Below are positions 1-8,628 of a DNA stretch of 8,628 nt, piece by piece (the stretch's first letter is position 1; each line of letters begins with the position of its first letter). The notes below the pieces were generated by a model that did no database searches, was not told the DNA's origin, and saw only the letters and a list, made by a program, of their open reading frames with translations. Source of the stretch: Solirubrobacterales bacterium. GTDB lineage: Bacteria; Actinomycetota; Thermoleophilia; Solirubrobacterales; 70-9. Made by a program: the position numbers and the translations under genes. The stretch is taken from positions 1-8,628 of the forward strand of contig JAUQWL010000066.1 in assembly GCA_030835185.1 (NCBI GenBank), given 5' to 3'.

Positions 1-92
1 TTCACGCTCGAAGCGTCGCGTCCGTCGCGCCGTCCCGCTCCCGGATGTCGCATGGCCCCCGGACGCCGCCCCGCCCCGCCCGCGTGCCTCGA

Positions 93-207
93 CCCGCGAG
101 GCGGGTCACACTGTTCCCGCGAGGCAGGCCCCTCTGTTCCCGCGAGGCGGGTCCCACTGTTCCCGCGAGGCGGGTCCCACTGTTCCCGCGAGGCAGGCCC
201 CACTGTT
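93..207. repeat. Five tandem 23-bp repeats with a hairpin core
   Basis: Five head-to-tail units of exactly 23 bp run from 93 to 207, and a further CCC begins a sixth before the array ends. Each unit opens with CCCGC, GAG, then GCGGG (units 1, 3, 4) or GCAGG (units 2, 5), followed by a spacer ending CTGTT. CCCGC and GCGGG are inverted complements, so units of the first kind can fold into a 5-bp stem with a GAG loop; in unit 1 the stem reaches 7 bp (91-107). Each GCGGG could also pair with the CCCGC of the next unit across a 10-base loop. The array starts a few bases beyond the stop of the minus-strand lipoprotein gene, so it would lie in that gene's 3' region. A 23-base period is not a multiple of three, which argues against a coding role. 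Possible functions are transcript termination, mRNA 3'-end protection, or a REP-like intergenic element. Confidence 0.9.
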
Positions 208-212
208 CCCGG

Positions 213-776
213 TCAGCTGGTCGAATCCTGTGGCGTCGCGTCGAGCGGCTTGAGGTTGACGTCGAAGCCGCCCTCTTCGTCGGTCAGGGTCAGGACGACC
301 TCCCGGTCGTTGCCCTGGACGTCAACCGCGGTGCAGTCAACCTCGTTGCCGGCTTTGAGATCGATTCTCTCCGGGCAGGTCACGTCGTTGATCAGAACGT
401 TCGATTGCCGGGCGAGAGAGCGCCGTGCGGCGATCTCGAAGCTTTCACCGGGGGCTGCGGCGGAGACGACCTCCCAGTCGAACTTGATCTTGTCGGTATC
501 CGAGTTGTACTCGGTGACTTCGCCCTCGATCGTGAGTTCGACATCGTTCTGGTTGGTAGCGACGCAGTTGATTTCCGAGCCGACGTCGGCGTCGCTTTCG
601 TCGCAGTCGATCGAGGTCAGCAGCACGCCCGACTGATCCTCGAAAGAGAGCCTGACCTGCTTGTTCAGTTCCTCTGACGAGACTCTGTTGCCGAAACTGC
701 AGGAGAACTCGCATCCGGCAAACAGGAAGCTCGCCCCGAGCGCGACAGCGATCGCAATCAGACGTTTTGAAGACAA
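213..776 (-). CDS. Secreted lipoprotein with two DUF4333-like repeats
   Basis: This encodes a 187-residue exported lipoprotein of unknown function. I chose the TTG at 776-774 as the start. It gives a textbook signal peptide: SSKR, then a hydrophobic stretch to residue 20, then the lipobox LFAGC with lipidated Cys22. It is preceded by GGGGG six bases upstream. A longer reading from an ATG at 965 is open but would place about 63 unlikely residues before the signal. The mature part holds two similar modules, roughly 33-101 and 110-178. Each has an N-terminal helix-like segment, then a Cys pair (C58/C71 and C134/C148) and a beta-rich tail. The second module, with DVTCP and a following G-x-x-x-x-C, looks like the actinobacterial DUF4333 domain; the first is more diverged. 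An extra Cys26 sits just after the lipid anchor. The cysteine pairs probably form disulfides outside the membrane. No enzymatic motif is visible. Confidence 0.8.
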   Translation of the reverse strand: MSSKRLIAIAVALGASFLFAGCEFSCSFGNRVSSEELNKQVRLSFEDQSGVLLTSIDCDESDADVGSEINCVATNQNDVELTIEGEVTEYNSDTDKIKFDWEVVSAAAPGESFEIAARRSLARQSNVLINDVTCPERIDLKAGNEVDCTAVDVQGNDREVVLTLTDEEGGFDVNLKPLDATPQDSTS

Positions 777-839
777 CTGAAACCCCCAGACACACGCATT
801 GACCGCCAGCAGCAAGCGATGGAAATACCGGACCCCCCG

Positions 840-845
840 AGTATA
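840..845 (-). promoter_or_regulatory. Candidate -10 element for the lipoprotein gene
   Basis: Read on the minus strand this is TATACT, five of six matches to TATAAT, in the only A/T-rich patch (841-849) between the two divergent genes. It would place the transcript start near 833 and give a leader of about 57 bases. No convincing -35 lies at the right distance. The same patch reads TATATAAA on the plus strand, so it could instead serve the gene at 921. Confidence 0.3.
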
Positions 846-920
846 TAAACGCCAAGTGGCATCGCCCGGCCATCGCCGCTGCATTTCGTGGTGACGCCCG
901 CCCGACGATAGATTGAGCGC

Positions 921-1115
921 ATGACCATCGACGGATTCGAGAAGGGCCAGAGGATCTGGGTTCACCAGGGCGACGGTTCGACCCGGCCCGCGATTTTTGT
1001 GGGTGAGGGCGATAACTCGACCTTTTTCGGCGGGCCGCCGCTCTGCTACGTAGTCATGGAAGACACCAAAGAGAGCGGCGAAGTCCAGCTCGATCAGGTC
1101 ACCGCGCGCGACTGA
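921..1115 (+). CDS. Small acidic protein of unknown function (64 aa)
   Basis: I do not recognise a named family. The protein is 64 residues long with no signal peptide, membrane segment or cysteine cluster; its single Cys is in PPLCYV. It reads like a small beta-barrel. KGQRIWVHQGDG near residues 8-19 resembles the first strand and loop of SH3-like barrels. Next come PAIFVGEGD and a Gly-Pro turn, then strands CYVVMED and SGEVQLDQV, the last ending in a pattern typical of barrels that close on an 'x-V-x-L-D-x-V' strand. It starts at ATG with no clear ribosome-binding site and is divergent from the lipoprotein gene, 144 bp away. The third-position G/C bias matches its neighbours, which supports real coding. 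The cytoplasmic location and the fold are inferences. Confidence 0.62.
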   Translation: MTIDGFEKGQRIWVHQGDGSTRPAIFVGEGDNSTFFGGPPLCYVVMEDTKESGEVQLDQVTARD

Positions 1116-1189
1116 CCGACGTCACCGTATTCCGATCAAATCACCCTGAATTAGGCACGGTCAAGCCAAAAGGCAGCAGCCGCCCGGAA

Positions 1190-1212
1190 GCCGCAAGGCA
1201 TAACATTGCGGC
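1190..1212. promoter_or_regulatory. Inverted repeat upstream of sdhC, candidate operator/promoter
   Basis: GCCGCAA at 1190-1196 and its exact complement TTGCGGC at 1206-1212 enclose nine bases containing TAACAT (1201-1206), which fits the actinobacterial -10 pattern TAnnnT. A regulator bound to both arms would cover the promoter. Transcription from here would begin near 1213 and leave a leader of about 57 bases before sdhC. The -35 region is poor, as expected for an activated promoter. The palindrome could instead act as an RNA hairpin if transcription starts further upstream. I cannot match it to the Rex motif or another known operator. Confidence 0.4.
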
Positions 1213-1269
1213 CGTGACATCGACTGACTCTTCCGCGCTGAACCACTCTCTTCCGGGGAGCTGAGCCCG

Positions 1270-2003
1270 TTGGGTGAGATGTGGCGTTCGACCATCGGCA
1301 AGAAGACGATCGTCGCCGTTACCGGCACCATCCTGATCGCCTACCTGGTGCTTCACATGGTCGGCAATCTGAACTCGCTCTTCGGGCCTGGCGGCGGCGA
1401 ACCGCGGATCGACTGGTACGCCGAGTGGCTGCGCACCTTCGGCGAGCCCCTGATCCCCTACGCGGGGGTCGTCTGGGCCGTGCGGGCGATCCTGCTGGGA
1501 GCGATCGTCGTCCACATCGTCGCCGTCGTCCAGCTGAGGACGCGAAACCGTGCCGCCCGCCCGGCGGAATTTCCGGCCAGGCGTATCGGCCGCTCCTGGG
1601 AAGCCCGCCTGATGATGGTCAGCGGAGTGCTGCTGGTGGCCTTCATCGTCTTCCACCTCCTCCAGTTCACCACTCTGACCATCGACGTCACGCCGCTGGA
1701 AGCCGGAGCTCTCTACGCAAATCTCTACAACGCTTTTCAGGAGTGGTACCTGGTTGCGATCTACCTCGCGGCCCTGGTGTTCCTCGGCTCCCACCTGCGC
1801 CACGCGGTCTGGAGCCTCTGCCAGACCCTCGGACTCGACAGTCCGGAGCGCAACGCCGGCATCCGGATGGGTGCCAACGTGCTGACCCTGGTCATCGTGC
1901 TCGGCTTTGCCCTGGTCCCGATCCTGTTCTTCACCGGCGCACTCGGCGAACCCCCGGCCGATGAACTCTCGGCTTCCCTGACGACTCTCGGAGGCGGCTC
2001 CTG

Positions 2004-2004
<1 letters not shown>
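1270..2004 (+). CDS. sdhC: Succinate dehydrogenase cytochrome b558 membrane subunit
   Basis: This is the membrane anchor and quinone-reducing subunit of succinate:quinone oxidoreductase. It has 244 residues with five predicted transmembrane helices, at about 14-34, 63-87, 114-133, 158-178 and 203-224, as in the single-anchor B. subtilis SdhC/mycobacterial type, so no separate SdhD is needed. Histidines H29, H82, H129 and H175 lie one each in helices I to IV, the pattern that ligates two b hemes in the B. subtilis and Wolinella relatives; H178 is a further candidate. The start is TTG at 1270, nine bases after GGGGAG (1255-1260). ATG at 1279 is the alternative and would remove three residues, but its spacing to that site is too long. 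Its TGA overlaps the sdhA ATG by one base, showing tight co-translation. Assignment to the di-heme class is from family knowledge; the helices and histidines are visible in the sequence. Confidence 0.93.
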
Positions 2005-4687
<2,683 letters not shown>

Positions 4688-4750
4688 CCGAAGCACCGCA
4701 GCGAGACGATCGCCCAGTAGCCGAAGCACCGCAGCGAGACGATCGTCCGG

Positions 4751-4779
4751 TAGCCAGGTCGCTTTCCTGGCGCTATTGT
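4751..4779 (+). promoter_or_regulatory. Putative leaderless promoter of the copper protein gene
   Basis: TAGCCA (4751-4756; four of six to TTGACA) and TATTGT (4774-4779; four of six to TATAAT, and matching TAnnnT) are 17 bases apart. Six bases separate the -10 from the ATG at 4786, so the normal distance puts the first transcribed base on the A of the start codon. No ribosome-binding site precedes this ATG, which agrees with a leaderless transcript of the kind common in actinobacteria. A short inverted repeat, CCAGG/CCTGG (4754-4770), lies in the spacer and could be an operator or the end hairpin of sdhB. Confidence 0.5.
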
Positions 4780-4785
4780 TAGCCC

Positions 4786-5790
4786 ATGCTTATTCAGGGG
4801 AGATTCAGAAGGTGCGGGCTGGGCCTGATTGTCGTCGCGATGTCGTTGCTCTGGGTCGCGGCGCCGTCTTCGGCAGCGACGGTGCAGGTGAACCTGGACG
4901 CGTACATGAAGAACGTCGAAGTCGCTCCGGGGGTCAAAATGCGTGCGTGGACCTTCAACGGCACCGTGCCGGGGCCGGTGGTCAGGGCCACCGAAGGTGA
5001 CACCGTCGAGATCACGCTGAAGAACAGCGACATCGGCATGCAGATGACCTGCCCGAAGAAGCTGACCAAGAAGCAGAAGAAGAAGCTGACCAAGAAACAG
5101 ATCAAGAAGAAGAACAAGAAACGCAAGAAGTGCGTGAACAAGAACGAGCGCAACATGCCGATGGTTCATTCGATCGACTTTCACGCCGCCAAAGTCGCTC
5201 CCAACCTCGCATTCCGCTCGGTCCTCCCGGGCGAGACACACACCTTCTCGTTCAAGGCCACTACGCCCGGCGTCTACATGTACCACTGCGGCACGGGACC
5301 GATGCTCGAGCACATCGGCATGGGCATGTACGGGATGATCATCATCGACCCGATCGAAGGCCGCCCGCCTGCCGAGGAGATATTCCTGGTCCAGAGCGAG
5401 TTCTACGGATCCGTCAGGAACGGATGGCTGCAGTCGTCGTACAAGGCGATGCAGACGGAGCAACCCAGGTATGTGACGTTCAACGGAGCCGCCCTCAAGT
5501 ACGCGAAGGCCCCGATCGCGGTCGAAGCGGGAAAGCCGATCCGGATCTACCTGGTCGACGCCGGACCGTCGCTCTACAGCTCGTTTCACGTGGTCGGCAC
5601 GATCTTCGACCAGTACCAGCCGGACGGCAACCCGGAGGATCCGATGTACAACGTGTCGACCCAGGTGCTCGGCCCGGGTGGTGCCGGAGTGTTCGAATTC
5701 ACGCTTCCCGAACCGGGGAGCTACCCGTTCGTCACCCACTCGATGCTGGACATGGACAAGGGAGCCGTCGGCTTCCTCGAGGCCCGGTAG
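4786..5790 (+). CDS. Secreted copper nitrite reductase-like two-domain multicopper protein
   Basis: This 334-residue exported protein of the NirK/AniA family would reduce nitrite to nitric oxide. Residues 1-30 form a signal peptide (RFRR, hydrophobic core, cleavage near PSSA-A). Two cupredoxin domains follow, about 32-190 and 195-334. By alignment in mind to AniA and Alcaligenes NirK, the type 1 ligands are H128, C168, H176 and M181. The type 2 ligands are H133, H167 and H318 (the last given by a neighbouring subunit in the trimer). The catalytic pair is D131 in HSIDFH and H268 in SSFHVVG. The eight-residue C-to-H spacing is AniA-like. The odd part is a Lys-rich insert, about 90-122, bounded by C89 and C116, just before the first copper histidine. 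The gene seems monocistronic and leaderless. No nitric oxide reductase or electron donor is nearby, so another oxidase role remains possible; I give no gene symbol. Confidence 0.85.
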   Translation: MLIQGRFRRCGLGLIVVAMSLLWVAAPSSAATVQVNLDAYMKNVEVAPGVKMRAWTFNGTVPGPVVRATEGDTVEITLKNSDIGMQMTCPKKLTKKQKKKLTKKQIKKKNKKRKKCVNKNERNMPMVHSIDFHAAKVAPNLAFRSVLPGETHTFSFKATTPGVYMYHCGTGPMLEHIGMGMYGMIIIDPIEGRPPAEEIFLVQSEFYGSVRNGWLQSSYKAMQTEQPRYVTFNGAALKYAKAPIAVEAGKPIRIYLVDAGPSLYSSFHVVGTIFDQYQPDGNPEDPMYNVSTQVLGPGGAGVFEFTLPEPGSYPFVTHSMLDMDKGAVGFLEAR

Positions 5791-5888
5791 CGCAGGGGAT
5801 TTGGAAGTCAGCCGCCCCGGCGGTGCCTCTTGCGTCGCCGGGATGGCGGCCGGCCTTGAGCGTCACCGGGATCGCGACCTGTCTTGAC

Positions 5889-5903
5889 GATCCGGCCTTC
5901 GGG

Positions 5904-5905
<2 letters not shown>
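5889..5905. terminator. Weak hairpin between convergent genes
   Basis: GATCCG and CGGGTC pair (one G-T) around the loop GCCTT, touching the last bases of the minus-strand acyl-CoA dehydrogenase gene. A second GC-only palindrome, CCGCC-CC-GGCGG, lies at 5812-5823. Neither is followed by a T-run on either strand. They are the only hairpin candidates in the 113 bases separating the convergent genes, so a bidirectional terminator role is a guess. Confidence 0.22.
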
Positions 5906-7043
<1,138 letters not shown>

Positions 7044-7052
<9 letters not shown>

Positions 7053-7065
7053 CGACCGAACTCTA
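7044..7065. promoter_or_regulatory. Divergent control region: palindrome and candidate -10 at the ACAD start
   Basis: Only 35 bp separate the two divergent start codons (7052 and 7088). On the minus strand TAGAGT (7065-7060), fitting TAnnnT, sits seven bases before the acyl-CoA dehydrogenase ATG, the distance expected for a leaderless start. TCGGTC and GACCGA form a perfect 6-bp inverted repeat around CATC (7044-7059), covering that ATG and directly adjoining the -10. A repressor bound there could block transcription of this gene and affect the divergent one. The palindrome is inside coding sequence for part of its length, so chance cannot be excluded. Confidence 0.35.
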
Positions 7066-7087
7066 TTTGAAGAGGGGTTCCCAGGAA

Positions 7088-7846
7088 ATGAAGTCAAGCT
7101 CAGCAATCGTCTTCGGAGGCGCATCCGGACTCGGTGAAGCAACTGCCCGGGAGTTCGTCGCGGCCGCGTACAGGGTGACCGTCGCCGACCTGAACGAAGA
7201 GAAAGGCAAGGCGCTGGCCGAGGAGATCGGTGCCGATTTCATCCAGGCCGATGTGACCGGCGAAGATTCGGTTAAGGGAGCGATCGAGGCGGCCGCCTCG
7301 GCTGAGGGCGGCCTGCGCGTCTGCGTCAACTGCGCCGGTGTCGGTGCCGCCGGCCGGATCGCCAGCGAAAAGCATGGAGCCGCCCCGCTGGCCGGCTACG
7401 AGTGGGCGATCAACATCAATCTGATGGGTACGATCAACGTGCTGCGACTCGCCGCCGAATCGATGATCGGAAACCAGCCGGACGATCGCGGCGAACGCGG
7501 AGTCTGCATCAACACGGCGTCGATCGCCGCCTATGACGGCCAGATCGGCCAGACGGCCTACTCGGCCTCCAAGGGCGGGGTCGTCGGTCTCACCCTGCCC
7601 GCCGCTCGCGATCTCTCCCGCGACGCGATCCGTGTGATGACCATCGCCCCGGGTCTGTTCGACACCCCGCTGCTCGCCCTGCTGCCGGAAGAAGCGCGCA
7701 AGGCCCTCGGCGACAACGTGCCGTATCCCTCGAGGCTGGGCCGGCCGGCGGAGTTCGGTCAACTCGCCCGTCACATCGTCGATAACCAGATGCTCAACGG
7801 CGAAGTCATCCGCCTTGACGGCGCCCTGAGGATGGCGCCGAAGTAG
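7088..7846 (+). CDS. 3-hydroxyacyl-CoA dehydrogenase, HSD10-like SDR
   Basis: This 252-residue short-chain dehydrogenase resembles type II 3-hydroxyacyl-CoA dehydrogenase (17-beta-HSD type 10), which oxidises 3-hydroxyacyl-CoA or 2-methyl-3-hydroxybutyryl-CoA with NAD+. Visible motifs are the nucleotide-binding G10-G-A-S-G-L-G16 and Asp34 after the second strand, which favours NAD over NADP. NCAG is at 81-84, with Asn111, Ser145 and Tyr158-x3-Lys162 as the catalytic set. The C-terminus, from IAPGLFDTPLL (187 onward) through PSRLGRPAEF to NGEVIRLDGALRM, is close to human HSD10. I chose ATG 7088, with GAGGGG ten bases upstream; the TTG at 7067 would add seven residues that do not fit the family. 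It is divergent from the acyl-CoA dehydrogenase, consistent with two steps of the same degradation route. The physiological substrate is inferred. Confidence 0.93.
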   Translation: MKSSSAIVFGGASGLGEATAREFVAAAYRVTVADLNEEKGKALAEEIGADFIQADVTGEDSVKGAIEAAASAEGGLRVCVNCAGVGAAGRIASEKHGAAPLAGYEWAININLMGTINVLRLAAESMIGNQPDDRGERGVCINTASIAAYDGQIGQTAYSASKGGVVGLTLPAARDLSRDAIRVMTIAPGLFDTPLLALLPEEARKALGDNVPYPSRLGRPAEFGQLARHIVDNQMLNGEVIRLDGALRMAPK

Positions 7847-7876
7847 GGCGAACATGCGCAGTAGGCTGCTGTCCCC

Positions 7877-8628
7877 GTGGATCTTCTTCAGAGCATCATC
7901 CTCGGCTTCATTCAGGGGCTGACCGAATTCCTGCCGATTTCATCGAGTGGGCACATCCTCGTCGTGCCCGCGATTCTCGGCTGGGACGATCCCGGAGCGG
8001 CCTTCACCGCGGTGATCCAGCTCGGTACCGAAGCGGCGGTCCTCATCTACTTCCGTCGGGACCTCTGGCAGATCGGTACCACCTGGATCGCATCGCTGCG
8101 CCGGCCGGAGCTTCGCGGCGAGCTGAACGCGCGCATGGGCTGGTACCTGATCGCCGCAACGATCCCGATCGCCATTCTCGGCTTCGCCTTTCAGGACCAG
8201 ATCGAAACCGCGGCCCGCAACCTCTGGCTGGTCGGCTCGATGCTGATCGTCTTCGGCGTCATCCTCGGGGTCGCCGACAACGTCGGTTCGAGGCAGCGCT
8301 CAGTCGGAGACCTCTCGTTTCGGGACGGCGTGCTCATCGGACTGGCGCAGAGCATCGCGTTGATTCCGGGGGTCTCGCGCTCGGGTGCGACGATCAGTGC
8401 CAGTCTCTTCCTCGGCCTCGAGCGCCCCGCTGCGGCAAGGTTCTCCTTCCTGCTGGCGATACCTGCCGTCGTTCTCAGCGGTTTCTTCCAGCTCTACAAG
8501 ATCCTCTCCGGCAAGGAGGCGGTCGGCGAGCCGCTGGTCAACGTCGCCGTGGCCACACTGGTCGCCTTCGTGGTCGGCTATGCGGTGATCGCCTGGTTCC
8601 TGCGGTACCTCTCCAACAACTCCTTCGC
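7877..8628 (+). CDS. uppP: Undecaprenyl-diphosphate phosphatase, 3' end outside window
   Basis: This integral membrane enzyme (BacA/UppP) dephosphorylates undecaprenyl diphosphate to recycle the lipid carrier for peptidoglycan synthesis, and confers bacitracin tolerance when abundant. The window shows the first 250 residues of a family usually near 270, so only a short C-terminal piece is missing. Motif 1 is Q13-GLTE17-FLPISSSGH26, the (E/Q)xxxE form with Q in the first place; motif 2 is P164-GVSRSG170 with Arg168. These correspond to the catalytic residues of E. coli BacA. Alternating hydrophobic segments cover most of the rest. The start must be GTG 7877, because a TAG lies in frame 15 bases upstream. 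It begins 30 bases after the dehydrogenase stop and may be read from the same transcript. TAGGCT (7862-7867) could also be its own -10. The ribosome-binding site is weak. Confidence 0.95.
   Translation, partial: MDLLQSIILGFIQGLTEFLPISSSGHILVVPAILGWDDPGAAFTAVIQLGTEAAVLIYFRRDLWQIGTTWIASLRRPELRGELNARMGWYLIAATIPIAILGFAFQDQIETAARNLWLVGSMLIVFGVILGVADNVGSRQRSVGDLSFRDGVLIGLAQSIALIPGVSRSGATISASLFLGLERPAAARFSFLLAIPAVVLSGFFQLYKILSGKEAVGEPLVNVAVATLVAFVVGYAVIAWFLRYLSNNSF

Noticed and set aside
1..92. End of a gene entering from the left edge
   Set aside because: No frame on either strand shows recognisable protein sequence; it appears to be GC-rich intergenic DNA.
93..207. CRISPR array
   Set aside because: Units abut directly with no unique spacers, and no cas gene is present.
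45..677. Plus-strand reading frame across the 23-bp repeats and the lipoprotein gene
   Set aside because: It is Arg/Pro-rich from the repeats, then antisense to a gene with a clear lipobox. The 23-base period shifts frame with each unit.
799..827. TTGACC with a 17-base spacer as promoter for the gene at 921
   Set aside because: The -10 position reads GAAATA, only two of six matches. The better A/T patch at 841-849 is too far from it.
1141..1803. Minus-strand reading frame opposite sdhC
   Set aside because: It is charged low-complexity sequence opposite five clear transmembrane helices; a high-GC shadow.

Overview
The window looks like chromosomal DNA from a high-GC actinobacterium. The class Thermoleophilia (Solirubrobacterales type) is my best guess. 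The grounds are strong G/C preference at third codon positions, a DUF4333-type lipoprotein, a Bacillus/mycobacterial-type sdhCAB operon, apparent leaderless promoters, and a Lys/Cys-rich insert of a kind I associate with secreted proteins of that group. The lineage is an inference; no rRNA or other marker is present.

Layout. Bases 1-212 hold no gene that I can support, but they carry a five-unit, 23-bp tandem repeat with a hairpin core (93-207). This lies just past the stop of a minus-strand lipoprotein with two DUF4333-like repeats (213-776). A divergent 64-residue protein of unknown function follows (921-1115). The main operon, sdhC-sdhA-sdhB (1270-4687), encodes a complete succinate:quinone oxidoreductase with a single five-helix cytochrome b anchor. 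Its genes overlap at their stop/start codons, and a 7-bp inverted repeat with a candidate -10 between its arms lies upstream. The last 33 bases of sdhB, stop codon included, are repeated twice more immediately downstream.

Next is a secreted two-domain copper protein of the NirK/AniA type (4786-5790). It keeps every type 1, type 2 and catalytic residue I could place, and it carries a Lys-rich, Cys-bounded insert in its first cupredoxin domain. Its promoter appears to start transcription at the ATG itself. A convergent acyl-CoA dehydrogenase (5904-7052, minus) and an HSD10-like short-chain dehydrogenase (7088-7846, plus) are divergent across only 35 bp. Together they cover two of the oxidation steps of fatty-acid or branched-chain acyl-CoA degradation. 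The final gene is uppP (undecaprenyl-diphosphate phosphatase), which starts at 7877 and is cut by the window edge.

How the genes fit together. The acyl-CoA dehydrogenase, the 3-hydroxyacyl-CoA dehydrogenase and succinate dehydrogenase all feed electrons to the respiratory chain, and a periplasmic nitrite reductase could be an outlet for them. Physical neighbourhood is the only evidence for that link. I see no phage, transposon, CRISPR or toxin-type system. The unusual material is mostly small-scale: the sdhB-tail repeats, the NirK insert, the 23-bp array and two operator-like palindromes.
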